The notes under the pieces are model-generated. The model worked only from the letters and a program-made list of their open reading frames with translations, ran no database searches and was not told the origin of the DNA. DNA of 64,000 nucleotides. It comes from DAIOXA01 sp050949165 (GTDB taxonomy: Bacteria > Bacillota > Proteinivoracia > UBA4975). A program made the position numbers and the translations under genes. Each line of letters starts with the position of its first letter. The first letter of the stretch is position 1. Of the stretch, positions 34,110-42,373 are shown one piece after another. The stretch lies in NCBI GenBank assembly GCA_050949165.1, contig JBMNFF010000014.1:159757-223756 (forward strand), given 5' to 3'.

Positions 34110-35167
34110 GGGGCAACCCTCCCGGTGAGAAGGGCGTCGAGGCCTAAGTTGAGGGCCCTTCTGGATATTTCTTCGTCAAATTGAGACCCTTTGATGGCGG
34201 CGATGTATTTCCCCACAACACCCCTTTGCTGCTCTGCTGCCAGGGCATCCAAATCATAGGGTGTGGTTGCCTTAGCGGTCAGCTCTATATAGAAACAATG
34301 GGGAAGCAGAGCTTTAATAGCCTCCAGATCCCAACTGCCTTGCCCCACCAGATCGATTTGAAACAGATTCCTGTCGGGGGCCAAGGTCTCAATTTCCCTT
34401 TGGATTATGCCCGCGACCTCCTCCGGGCCGGTGCAATCTCCGGTATTTAACTGCAACTTATAGAACTGGCGGCTGTCAAATCGTACGTGCTCCAGGGAGC
34501 CGGCTTCTGCACCGACACTGCCCTGGATGATGCCGAAGACGCCCTGGTGGTCAAAGCCCAGGGGTTCCGGACAGCCCGGGTCCATGACCTTGGCACCCCA
34601 GGCCTTATGGGTGTGGGCTCCGCCCAAGGCCGCGTAGGCCAGGTTCTCCAGCTCCATAACCTCTTGGGGAATGGCGAGGCTGGCGGGATCGCCATAGGCT
34701 GCAATAACCACCTGGCAGCCGTGGGAATCCAGGACTTGGCGCCAGTCCGGTGCGCCCTCCCGGGACCAAGCCCGGCCGAAGACCCGAGTATTCAGGTGGG
34801 GAATCCAAATGCTGGTCAGCTGGGGCTGAAGGAAGATATGGACGTTGTCTGACCAAGGGTATTCCCGATAGAAGCTGTTGAGCCCGACGCCGTCGGATTT
34901 GCCCGGAGTGATGATGACCTTGGTGGCGGGAATTCTCCGAAATTGATCAGCGACAAAGTCCACCAACGGCCGGGTAATATTGCCCTCCTCCCAGAGATCG
35001 CCTGTAATCAGCAGGAGGTCTGTCAGCTGCTCCCGACAGACGTCGGAGATCCTGGTCAGGGTCTGCATCAAATCCTTGCGTCTGTACTTACCTATTTGCG
35101 GAGGTACACCCAGGCAAGCTGATCCCAAATGTAAATCTGCGGTGTGTACAACCGAAATTCTGCCCAT
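34103..35167 (-). CDS. YhaO/SbcD-like metallophosphoesterase with degenerate active site
   Basis: A 354-residue calcineurin-like protein, the normal partner of the ATPase encoded next to it. TADLHLGS and LITGDLWEEG give the first two metal motifs and GAHTHKAW the last. The third motif, normally GNHD with an Asn metal ligand and the catalytic His, reads PGKSDG, and the following usual histidine is absent (VVIAAYGDP). The family call is sound but nuclease activity is doubtful. Start is ATG 35167, 7 bases after GAGGGG; a longer frame upstream lacks homology. A 137-base gap separates it from a divergent small gene. Confidence 0.85.
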   Translation of the reverse strand: MGRISVVHTADLHLGSACLGVPPQIGKYRRKDLMQTLTRISDVCREQLTDLLLITGDLWEEGNITRPLVDFVADQFRRIPATKVIITPGKSDGVGLNSFYREYPWSDNVHIFLQPQLTSIWIPHLNTRVFGRAWSREGAPDWRQVLDSHGCQVVIAAYGDPASLAIPQEVMELENLAYAALGGAHTHKAWGAKVMDPGCPEPLGFDHQGVFGIIQGSVGAEAGSLEHVRFDSRQFYKLQLNTGDCTGPEEVAGIIQREIETLAPDRNLFQIDLVGQGSWDLEAIKALLPHCFYIELTAKATTPYDLDALAAEQQRGVVGKYIAAIKGSQFDEEISRRALNLGLDALLTGRVAPW

Positions 35168-35260
35168 ATGCATTCCCCTCTGCCACTTTTTTCTACCGGA
35201 ATAATTCTGTAAACCTCTGTCTTTTTCCTCCCCCTTGGCGAAAATTATCGTGACCCGGCA

Positions 35261-35290
35261 TCTCCGGCGCAACCAGGGCAATACTAGGGG
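35261..35290 (+). promoter_or_regulatory. possible sigma-F/G promoter for a small gene
   Basis: GGCATC, a 16-base spacer and CAATACTA (core ATACTA) lie just before the ribosome site of the 61-residue gene. The -10-like GGCAATACTA also occurs upstream of sigG. The -35 is weak. Confidence 0.25.
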
Positions 35291-35304
35291 TAGGAGGGAT
35301 GGCA

Positions 35305-35490
35305 ATGAATGAACTGCGGCTATTGGACCAGATTATTGAAAAGCAACAGGATTTGGTCCGGGATTTTCAGTACTGCCTCAAAAACTCCCAGGATAAAGAG
35401 TGGCAGGAGTTCTATGGTTCCATGGCGCGGGAACAGGCAGAACTGGCCCACCGCTGCCTGGAGAAGGCGAAAAGGCGGCGAGGCAAATAA
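35305..35490 (+). CDS. small helical protein of unknown function (61 aa)
   Basis: A 61-residue, charged, probably all-helical soluble protein (LLDQIIEKQQDLVRDF ... AHRCLEKAKRRRGK). AGGAGGG sits 6 bases before ATG 35305, and a strong terminator follows, so it looks like a real single-gene unit. The helix pattern recalls small spore-coat/CotF-like or ferritin-like helices, but I do not recognise a family. A small forespore or spore protein is possible. Confidence 0.6.
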   Translation: MNELRLLDQIIEKQQDLVRDFQYCLKNSQDKEWQEFYGSMAREQAELAHRCLEKAKRRRGK

Positions 35491-35518
35491 TAAACCAGGA
35501 TCTGATTCCTGGTTTATT
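35489..35518. terminator. bidirectional terminator
   Basis: A perfect 12-bp stem AATAAACCAGGA/TCCTGGTTTATT with a 6-base loop lies between the small gene (+) and yhbY (-). Confidence 0.7.
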
Positions 35519-35519
35519 G

Positions 35520-35810
35520 TTAATCGGTAAAGACCTTAGGGTTTTCGGGGTTTGCCCGATACAGGACTATCTTCTTGCCCAATTGCTGGACCAGTTCACT
35601 CTTGGTGGCCCTGGTCAATTCTTCCGCCACCTGCTCCACAGGATCCTGGCAGTTGTTGAGCACCGTCAGTTTTACCAGTTCCCGGGCAGTGAGTGCCTGA
35701 TCGACGGTGGCAATCACCGTCTCGGTGACGCCGCCCTTGCCCACCTGGACGATGGGCTCCAGAGTATTGGCCAAAGAGCGCAGATATGATTTTTCCTTTC
35801 CCGTCAACAT
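35520..35810 (-). CDS. yhbY: YhbY family RNA-binding protein (CRM domain)
   Basis: A 96-residue CRM-domain protein associated with pre-50S ribosome assembly. It begins LTGKEKSYLRSLA and has the signature VGKGGVTETV (GxxG RNA-binding loop), with ELVKLTVLNN and GKKIVLYR later. Length is typical. AAGGAGG precedes the ATG, and its start overlaps the end of the upstream methyltransferase-like gene by 7 bases. Confidence 0.93.
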   Translation of the reverse strand: MLTGKEKSYLRSLANTLEPIVQVGKGGVTETVIATVDQALTARELVKLTVLNNCQDPVEQVAEELTRATKSELVQQLGKKIVLYRANPENPKVFTD

Positions 35811-36367
35811 GTCGATTCCTCCTTGGTCGCCTTCAGCAACCCTTCACTTACGCTGTATATTAACTGGCCGTCCTCGCCACAACTGAAGATCAAGACAGAT
35901 TCAGCCAGGAATTCTACCCTGGCAAAGCCCGCCTCCCGGAGGGTGCTGAGCCAGTGCCCCAAATCTTTTACCCCCGGCCAGTCCTCTCGGGGCAGTTCTC
36001 CCTGGGAGAACCTGGCCGAGAGGAGGAAGGCCCCTCCTGGTTTGAGCACTGCAGCCAGCTCGGCAAAATCCCGGGCAGTGAGGGTGGATACGTTCTCACA
36101 TAAGTATACAATATCTGCCGGGTCACGGGAGAGGGAAAGTGATGGCGCCGAAGTGGCAATGACCCGCACCCTTTCCTGCTTGCAATCAAGAGCGAGGCTG
36201 GCTAGCCCCTCCACCTGAGCGCCCAGGACTGTGACCCGGGGCGCCGCCCCCAACATGCCCCTGACATTGCAACAACTGCCTGCCAGGACCAGGTGTTGAG
36301 GTTGGGCTTGTCTTATGAACTTTTGGGCATGGGCTTGATGGTTACAGCAATTACTGGAACAACTCAT
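35804..36367 (-). CDS. methyltransferase-like protein with Cys-rich N terminus
   Basis: A 187-residue protein whose second half looks like a class I SAM methyltransferase (DIVYLCENVSTL, AELAAVLKPGGAFLLSARF, LREAGFARVEF). The SAM-binding motif I is degenerate (VLAGSCCNVRG instead of DxGxGxG) and the N terminus is short, with MSCSSNCCNH containing three cysteines. It may bind a metal or have lost methyl transfer. It is translationally coupled to yhbY. Confidence 0.6.
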   Translation of the reverse strand: MSCSSNCCNHQAHAQKFIRQAQPQHLVLAGSCCNVRGMLGAAPRVTVLGAQVEGLASLALDCKQERVRVIATSAPSLSLSRDPADIVYLCENVSTLTARDFAELAAVLKPGGAFLLSARFSQGELPREDWPGVKDLGHWLSTLREAGFARVEFLAESVLIFSCGEDGQLIYSVSEGLLKATKEESTC

Positions 36368-36439
36368 TCCTGCGCCCCCTATAAAACAACACCCGCCCGA
36401 AGAGACAAGGTGCTGTACATTATTGAACTGAGAACAGCC

Positions 36440-37459
36440 TTAGCTGATCATCTTGTCGCTGACCAGTGTATTCTTAATGTAGTCCAGGAGTTCCAGGGCT
36501 CTCCCCGTGCCATTGACCACGCAGGAAATGGGGTTTTCCGCTATAATCACCGGCGTGCCGATACATTCGGAAAGATATACATCGAGGCCGTGAAGCAGCG
36601 AACCGCCGCCGGACATGACTATCCCCTTATCCATGATATCGGAATGGAGCTCGGGAGGCGTAGCCTCCAGGACCTGGGTAATACTGCGCACGATGCTGTT
36701 TACGGGATCGGTCAGGGCTTCTCCTGCCTCCTTGGAAGTTATCACCAGGCTCTTGGGCAGGCCGGTCACCAGGTCCCGTCCCCGGATTTCCATCTTTTCC
36801 TTGCGGCCTTGGGGATGAACTGAAGCGACTTTGATTTTTATATCCTCGGCAGTGCGCTCGCCGATCATGACATTGTACTTGTCCCGGACATACCTGACGA
36901 TGTATTCGTCAAAGCGGTTTCCGCCTATGCGGATGGACGTGCTCTGGACGATATCCCCCAGAGACATGATTGCCACATCGCAGGTGCCGCCGCCGACATC
37001 TATTACCATACTGCCAAAGGGCTGGAATATCTCCAGGCCTGCGCCCAAGGCTGCTGCTCGAGGCTCTTCGATCAAGTACACTTCCCTGGCCCCGGTTCGC
37101 TTGACAGCTTCCAGGACGGCCCTCTGTTCCACCGATGTAATCCCCGCCGGCACACAGACCATCACCCGGGGCTTGCGCAACATGTTCCCGCAGACCTTGG
37201 CAATGAAGTGCTTGAGCATGATCTCGGTTACTTCAAAATCGGCGATAACTCCATCCCTAAGCGGCTTAATCGCTTTTATGTTGCCCGGGGTGCGCCCCAC
37301 CATGAGGCTGGCTTCTTCGCCCACTGCCAGCACTCGGTTGGTTTGGCTGTCAAGAGCAACCACCGAAGGCTCATGTAAGACAATTCCCTTTCCCTTGATG
37401 AAGACAAGGACTGTTGCAGTACCCAGATCGACGCCGATATCCCTGGAGAATCCAAACAC
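36440..37459 (-). CDS. mbl: rod-shape actin homologue, MreB/Mbl
   Basis: A 339-residue bacterial actin that organises peripheral peptidoglycan synthesis. Nucleotide-binding motifs are in order: DIGVDLGTATVLV, EEPRAAALGAGL, VIDVGGGTCDVA and SGGGSLLHG. Its place directly after spoIIID, as in Bacillus, suggests Mbl rather than MreB. The start is GTG, 8 bases after GGGGG. Length is typical. Confidence 0.92.
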   Translation of the reverse strand: MFGFSRDIGVDLGTATVLVFIKGKGIVLHEPSVVALDSQTNRVLAVGEEASLMVGRTPGNIKAIKPLRDGVIADFEVTEIMLKHFIAKVCGNMLRKPRVMVCVPAGITSVEQRAVLEAVKRTGAREVYLIEEPRAAALGAGLEIFQPFGSMVIDVGGGTCDVAIMSLGDIVQSTSIRIGGNRFDEYIVRYVRDKYNVMIGERTAEDIKIKVASVHPQGRKEKMEIRGRDLVTGLPKSLVITSKEAGEALTDPVNSIVRSITQVLEATPPELHSDIMDKGIVMSGGGSLLHGLDVYLSECIGTPVIIAENPISCVVNGTGRALELLDYIKNTLVSDKMIS

Positions 37460-37537
37460 ATTTATTCCCCCTTTGCTGCAGAAACCATTGCCTCTGATTG
37501 GAATAATATTCTACAACGGGCGGAGAAAATCCTCTAA

Positions 37538-37801
37538 TTAACCGGCGCTTTCTTGTCTTTCCTTGTACTTTCTCCTGGTTGCTTCCCCTCCGCGCAAGTG
37601 CCTCTCGGCCTTATTGTTCTCCAGGACAAGCCTGACCTGTTCTGCCAATCCGGGATTGACTTGATATAGGCGCTCCGTCAAATCCTTGTGCACCGTGCTC
37701 TTGCTGACGCCGAAGGCATCCGCCACAGCGCGCACAGTTTCACCGGTGCTGAGAACATAATTGGCAATGTCAATAACCCGTTGCCAGATGTAATCGTTCA
37801 T
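37538..37801 (-). CDS. spoIIID: sporulation transcription factor SpoIIID
   Basis: An 87-residue helix-turn-helix regulator of mother-cell genes in the sigma-E stage. VRAVADAFGVSKSTVHKDL is the HTH (residues ~23-41), followed by the basic tail needed for DNA binding (RRKYKERQ). The start YIWQRVIDIANY matches the family. An upstream CATATAAATT might be a sigma-E -10, but no -35 was found. mbl follows 78 bases downstream. Confidence 0.95.
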   Translation of the reverse strand: MNDYIWQRVIDIANYVLSTGETVRAVADAFGVSKSTVHKDLTERLYQVNPGLAEQVRLVLENNKAERHLRGGEATRRKYKERQESAG

Positions 37802-37882
37802 TCCACTGCCCTCCTAACCTTCATACTGTTCAATTTATATGTCCTCCCGGAATGGGTTAGACCTTTACAGGGGCAAATGGTA

Positions 37883-38596
37883 TTAGCGATCGACACTGGT
37901 ATATTGGCACGGGTCCCAGACTTCTTGATCGGGGCCCAATAGTTGAAATTCCAAGTAATCCCCTGAGTAGGTGCCGTAGAGCTTTGCCGCCAATTCCCCC
38001 AGTTTCTGACCGGCTTCAACGACCTGGCCGGGTTCGACGAGGATATTGTCCAGGTTCTTGTACACAGTAGTCCACTGACCATGTTTAATCGTTACTTCGC
38101 CTGGATCGTAGGTGTCGGGAAAAGCGACCTCTTCCACCACGCCCTGCCAGGCAGCGCAGACTTCGTCCCCGGCGGTGCCGTCAATATGCAACCCCGCGAT
38201 ATTGCCGAGATAATAGCCCGGGAACAAGGCAAAGGGGTCGCCCGGGAAGGCCAGGATTTCGCCCTTGAGGGGGAGGATGAGTTTGTCCCCCCGCTCGGGC
38301 GAAAAAACGGCGGCTTCCTGGTTTTCATCATCTTCACCTTGGGGAGGCGCTTCGGGCAAGTGGGGGGCTTGCCCGTCGGAATCCGGTTTTCCATTGGGGT
38401 CAAAGACCAGGCTGTTGGCCGGGTTGAATTGCCACCAAACCAGTGAGGCAATACAGACGACACAGAGGAAGTACACCAGTGCATAGCGAAAGCCCGGCGT
38501 CAGGGAACGCCAGCGGCAGGCCAGTCCCTTGCCCAGACGGGAAAAGAGGCGGAAGAGCCTGCCCAATGAGTTTCTCATTCTGTCTCTTAGCGACAT
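37883..38596 (-). CDS. spoIIQ: SpoIIQ-like M23 (LytM-domain) protein, catalytically degenerate
   Basis: A 237-residue membrane protein with one N-terminal membrane helix (YALVYFLCVVCIASLVWW, around residues 38-55), a proline-rich linker and a LytM domain. The zinc ligands of active LytM peptidases are mostly missing: the usual HxxxD reads GLHID with the histidine out of place, and the HLH motif is YLE. Bacillus SpoIIQ also lacks full ligands and works as a structural partner of SpoIIIAH in the engulfment channel. Its place between spoIID and spoIIID supports SpoIIQ. ATG 38596 is 6 bases after GAGGTG. Confidence 0.8.
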   Translation of the reverse strand: MSLRDRMRNSLGRLFRLFSRLGKGLACRWRSLTPGFRYALVYFLCVVCIASLVWWQFNPANSLVFDPNGKPDSDGQAPHLPEAPPQGEDDENQEAAVFSPERGDKLILPLKGEILAFPGDPFALFPGYYLGNIAGLHIDGTAGDEVCAAWQGVVEEVAFPDTYDPGEVTIKHGQWTTVYKNLDNILVEPGQVVEAGQKLGELAAKLYGTYSGDYLEFQLLGPDQEVWDPCQYTSVDR

Positions 38597-38637
38597 GTCC
38601 ATCACCTCGGGGCTTATTCTTCCCCGGACAGGCTCTA

Positions 38638-39603
38638 TTATTCTTCCAGCCTCACCCTCTGAATCTGAACATCGGTAAAATAGTAGCGGAGGATCTCCGA
38701 GGCCGTTTTGCCCTGGTCAGCCATGCCGTCGGCGCCGTATTGACACAGGCCCACTGCATGGCCGTAACCTGTGGTTGTAAAGGTGATGAAGCCGTTTTCC
38801 CGAAGCCAGGTGACCCGGCTGGAACGCAGGCCCAGGCGGCTGCGGAAGTCCAGGCCCCGCAGGATCTTGCTGCCTACGTCGATTTGGATTATCCGGCCGC
38901 TTTCCGTCCTGCTCAGCACCTCCAATTTGATGGTTGAGGCGGATTCATCCAGCTTTGCCGCCACATCTGCCTCCGACATGCGGATGGTTTCAGTCATCCG
39001 GGGCGAGTGGGCGCAGTAGGGACATTTCACCGAGCGCAGGTACGGAACTTGGTATGTCCAGACATCCTCGGAATTCTCGGTCATCCCCCCGCAGGTTGAA
39101 TGAAAGGTGGCATCGATGAGTTTCCCCTGATGGGTGACGACCTGTCCCTGGGTTTCGGAAACGGCCTTGAGCATCTTGTTCCAATAGGCGTTTTGCCGAA
39201 AAAAGGGCCAGCTGGACACGGCCACTTCCTTGCTAATCCAGGCCTGGCAATGGGTGCTGTCGGTACAGATATCTGCCTGGGGATGCCGGCTGCAACCTGA
39301 GCCGCCATGGGCGCGGAGCCGGGATATGGTGTAGGTTCTGGCTACAATCGCTTGAGCCTTAAGGGCTTCCATGTGAAATTGGGCCGGCATTTCCGCCGCT
39401 ACCACTCCCACAATGTATTCTCCCAGGGGCATGTGCATGAGCTCGCCCCTCTGGTCATTCCAAACCGCCACGTGGTATGGATCCACCTCCACTTCCGGCG
39501 GCACGACTCCGCGGTTACAGCCCCGGACAATTGCGGCAGGTACCAGGATCAGAAGTGCGAACAGCACCAGCAATATCAGGCTGATTTTTTTCAGCAGGCG
39601 CAA
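38638..39603 (-). CDS. spoIID: stage II sporulation protein D
   Basis: A 321-residue membrane-anchored lytic transglycosylase that, with SpoIIM and SpoIIP, drives engulfment. An N-terminal helix is followed by MPLGEYIVGVVAAEMPAQF (containing the catalytic Glu), LKAQAIVARTY, DSTHCQAW, STCGGMTENSEDVW and GHAVGLCQYGA, all typical. The start is TTG 39603, about 8 bases after GGGGGG; the earlier ATG at 39660 adds residues with no homology. It follows murA by 80 bases. Confidence 0.92.
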   Translation of the reverse strand: MRLLKKISLILLVLFALLILVPAAIVRGCNRGVVPPEVEVDPYHVAVWNDQRGELMHMPLGEYIVGVVAAEMPAQFHMEALKAQAIVARTYTISRLRAHGGSGCSRHPQADICTDSTHCQAWISKEVAVSSWPFFRQNAYWNKMLKAVSETQGQVVTHQGKLIDATFHSTCGGMTENSEDVWTYQVPYLRSVKCPYCAHSPRMTETIRMSEADVAAKLDESASTIKLEVLSRTESGRIIQIDVGSKILRGLDFRSRLGLRSSRVTWLRENGFITFTTTGYGHAVGLCQYGADGMADQGKTASEILRYYFTDVQIQRVRLEE

Positions 39604-39666
39604 TTTTATCCCCCCTTCCGCTATAGATATGCCGCTGGAAGGGGATATAGACTTGTACAAAAAAAC

Positions 39667-39685
39667 AGCCGCCCCAAGGGCGGCT
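39667..39685 (-). terminator. terminator after murA
   Basis: An 8-bp stem AGCCGCCC/GGGCGGCT with a 3-base loop and TTTTTTT on the minus strand. It ends at the murA stop and lies between murA and spoIID, so spoIID may need its own promoter. Confidence 0.75.
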
Positions 39686-40934
39686 ATTCTCTCCAGATAT
39701 CTGCTCCTATACTCGCCAATTTCCCCACCAGATCGTAGTAACCCCGGTCGATGTGATGGATATTGCCGATTTCAGTCACCCCGTCAGCTGCCAATCCCGC
39801 CAGAACCAAGGCGGCGCCGGCCCTGAGGTCGGTGGCGTTGACGGGCGCTCCTGTCAAACCCTTCACCCCTTCGATGATTGCGCTGCGCCCCTCTATCTTG
39901 ATATTGGCGTTCATGCGCTTGAGTTCATCGACGTGCATGAAGCGGTTTTCAAAAATGGTCTCGGTAATTACGCTGGTGCCCCGGGCGACGGTGAGCACCG
40001 CCATAACCTGGGCTTGCATATCGGTGGGGAAGCCAGGGTAGGGTAAGGTCTTGATGTCAGTGGCGCTTAAGGGTGGATTTCCCGCCACCAGAAGCCCGTC
40101 GTCCTGCTCCAGAATCTTGACGCCCACCTCTTCAAACTTGGCAATCACGGGCTTTAAGTGATCGACCAAGACATTTTTTATCAATATCCTGCCGCCGGTG
40201 ATGGCTGCTGCAGCGATGAAAGTGCCTGCTTCGATGCGGTCGGGAATGACGGTGTGTTGGGTGCCTTTGAGCTCTTCCACGCCGGTGATGCGGATGAGGC
40301 TGGTTCCAGCGCCCCGAACCTGAGCGCCGGCGGCGTTGAGGTAGTTGGCCAGATCAACTATTTCCGGCTCGGCGGCGGCGTTCTCAATAATGGTGGTGCC
40401 CTGAGCCAGAGTTGCGGCCATCATGATATTCTCTGTGGCCCCGACGCTGGGAAAGTCCAGGTAAATTCTGCCGCCGGTGAGTCTGGGTGCCACTGCTTCG
40501 ATATAGCCGTGGCCCATAATCACTTCGGCGCCCATGGCGATAAACCCCTTGAGGTGCAGATCTATCGGTCTGGTGCCAATATTGCATCCCCCCGGCAGAG
40601 AGACCTTGGCTCGACCCAGCCTGGCCAAGAGCGGTCCCATGACCAAAATCGAGGCGCGCATTTTCCTGACCAATTCGTAGGGGGTCTCATGGGTGCTGAG
40701 CTGGTTGGCGTCAATCTCCAGTTGCCCCCTGCCCTGCCAGCTCACCTTGGCGCCGAGCCCCTCCAGAAGCCGGCAGATGGTCATGACATCATCCAGAGGC
40801 GGCACCTCTTCAAGGGTGGTGGGTCCCGCCGCCAGCAGGGATGCCACCAATATCGGCAAAGCGGCGTTCTTGGCCCCATCGACTTTTACCGTTCCATTCA
40901 GGACTTTACCGCCCCGAATAAAGATCTTTTCCAT
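39684..40934 (-). CDS. murA: UDP-N-acetylglucosamine 1-carboxyvinyltransferase (MurA)
   Basis: A 416-residue cytosolic enzyme for the first committed step of peptidoglycan synthesis, adding enolpyruvate to UDP-GlcNAc. KNAALPIL near the N terminus, the active-site loop PGGCNIGTRPID with the fosfomycin-sensitive Cys, and the late NIHHIDRGYYDL are intact. Full length. AGGAGG precedes the ATG. It lies between ywmB and spoIID as in Bacillus (murAA). Confidence 0.96.
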   Translation of the reverse strand: MEKIFIRGGKVLNGTVKVDGAKNAALPILVASLLAAGPTTLEEVPPLDDVMTICRLLEGLGAKVSWQGRGQLEIDANQLSTHETPYELVRKMRASILVMGPLLARLGRAKVSLPGGCNIGTRPIDLHLKGFIAMGAEVIMGHGYIEAVAPRLTGGRIYLDFPSVGATENIMMAATLAQGTTIIENAAAEPEIVDLANYLNAAGAQVRGAGTSLIRITGVEELKGTQHTVIPDRIEAGTFIAAAAITGGRILIKNVLVDHLKPVIAKFEEVGVKILEQDDGLLVAGNPPLSATDIKTLPYPGFPTDMQAQVMAVLTVARGTSVITETIFENRFMHVDELKRMNANIKIEGRSAIIEGVKGLTGAPVNATDLRAGAALVLAGLAADGVTEIGNIHHIDRGYYDLVGKLASIGADIWRE

Positions 40935-40973
40935 ATCTTATCCTCCTGCCGGGCAGCGCCGGTTGGTAATATT

Positions 40974-41723
40974 CTAGTAACTTCCCGGCAAGACAGGTGT
41001 GGCTATCCGCACAAATGTCCTGCGGCCACTGCCTTCGGGACGAAAGGCAATGCCAAAGTTCACGTCCCCGCGGCCGGTGCTCACCGATTGTGTAAAGAGG
41101 GGAGACCATCCGTTCCAGATAGATACGCCATTGGCCTCTACACCCTCCTGATATGTCGCATCAACAGCTTTAAATGCCGAAAACACTATGTTCAGCTTAT
41201 CACTGTCCTTCAGTCTAGCATCAAGGTAACCTTCAAGGCAAGAGGAAATTTTAACATCTTCCGCCGCTACGCCGAGAGCCAGCAGGGCCTGGCAAATTTG
41301 CCGATGTAGTGCAGACAAGCCGCGCTGGTTGGTTTTACGCACTTCGATGTTGGCGATTGTCTCCTCCGCCAGGGACAGGACCTGGAGCCGGATACTGGTG
41401 CTGTCGGAAAGGTCATAGTCCATGGTGGCATAACCATAGTGCCCGGTGGAGCGCAGGTGAACGCTGTATTCTCCGCGATTGAGTTCAAAAACAGCAGCCA
41501 TGGCCTCCACCGCCGCTTCGGCCTGGACGGGCGAATAGTGGTCGGGCGATAACACTGCCCAGGCATAAAACTCTGCTCCTCCGGCTGTTGCTCCGGTGGT
41601 AGCAAAGGCCTGCGCCAGCAGTTCTATATCTGACCGAGTCGGTGGGGGGTCCGCTCCCGCCCCTCTTCCCAGGGAATAGCCGGCAACAGCCAACAACAAT
41701 AGGATAAATGCGAGTTTCTTCAT
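40974..41723 (-). CDS. ywmB: YwmB family protein
   Basis: A 249-residue exported protein of the YwmB/TATA-box-binding-like family, of unknown function, usually next to murA and spoIID. MKKLAFILLLLAVAGYSLG is a signal sequence. The rest has no clear motif beyond the family-like ANIEVRKTNQRGLSALH region. ATG 41723 follows GGGAGGGAG. Identification rests partly on gene order. Confidence 0.75.
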   Translation of the reverse strand: MKKLAFILLLLAVAGYSLGRGAGADPPPTRSDIELLAQAFATTGATAGGAEFYAWAVLSPDHYSPVQAEAAVEAMAAVFELNRGEYSVHLRSTGHYGYATMDYDLSDSTSIRLQVLSLAEETIANIEVRKTNQRGLSALHRQICQALLALGVAAEDVKISSCLEGYLDARLKDSDKLNIVFSAFKAVDATYQEGVEANGVSIWNGWSPLFTQSVSTGRGDVNFGIAFRPEGSGRRTFVRIATPVLPGSY

Positions 41724-41788
41724 GTCGCTCCCTCCCATCGTTTATAATGGTTGACAGATTGCTGCCAGATTATTCCCGGGAGACAAAA

Positions 41789-41814
41789 AAACAGAACCCG
41801 CAAAGGTTCTGTTT
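41789..41814 (-). terminator. terminator of the atp-yueI operon
   Basis: A perfect 10-bp stem AAACAGAACC/GGTTCTGTTT with a 6-base loop, followed by T7 on the minus strand, just beyond the yueI stop. Confidence 0.85.
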
Positions 41815-42373
41815 AGCTCTTCTTTTTGCACGGGCAATTATTGCCCTGCAGGCGGTCCAGCAGGCTCAGTTTGCGGTAATTTCTTGCTTCGTCCGGGGCC
41901 ACCTCTTTCAGCAGGTCGAGACAGGCCTTACATAAGCCCTGGCCCTGGGCCTCGATCACTTCCAGGGGCACTCCTGCCGCCAGGAGTCGCTGGGTCCGGT
42001 CGGGAACCGAAACCTCCTCCACATCCACCGCTTCTGCGGCAACCACCACCAAGCCCACGGGACCTCTATACTCCGGAAGGTCTACGGTGGCAAAGGGCAG
42101 GCCACGGTCACGGGCCAGGCGGATGTACTTTGCAGCGCCAGCCAAATCTGCCCTTCTGCTGATCAGCAGGCGCCGCGCCTTGGGGTGAACCACCGCCTCC
42201 TCGATTTCCCGGTAAACAGCCGGCTCGGCGATTTGTGCGAAGGTAAGCACCCGCAAGACCCGTTCCCGAAACTGCCCTAGATAGTACTTGCGTTCTTCCC
42301 GCCTCAATTGGGGGGTGCCATGAATTCCCTTGAGAATGGTTTGCTCAAGAGGAGATTTCTTTTTATTCTTCAC
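41813..42373 (-). CDS. yueI: YueI family protein (DUF1694)
   Basis: A 186-residue soluble protein of the DUF1694/YueI family. ERVLRVLTFAQIAEPAVYREIEEAV, LLISRRADLAGAAKYIRLAR and PFATVDLPEYRGPVGLVVV fit the family; the C terminus has extra cysteines (LCKACLDL, NNCPCKKKS) possibly binding metal. The GTG start overlaps atpC by 11 bases, so it is the last gene of the ATP synthase operon here. Function unknown. Confidence 0.7.
   Translation of the reverse strand: MKNKKKSPLEQTILKGIHGTPQLRREERKYYLGQFRERVLRVLTFAQIAEPAVYREIEEAVVHPKARRLLISRRADLAGAAKYIRLARDRGLPFATVDLPEYRGPVGLVVVAAEAVDVEEVSVPDRTQRLLAAGVPLEVIEAQGQGLCKACLDLLKEVAPDEARNYRKLSLLDRLQGNNCPCKKKS

Noticed and set aside
37801..37882. A possible sigma-E promoter for spoIIID (CATATAAATT)
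   Set aside because: The -10 is suggestive, but no convincing -35 at the right distance was found, so it is not listed as a feature.
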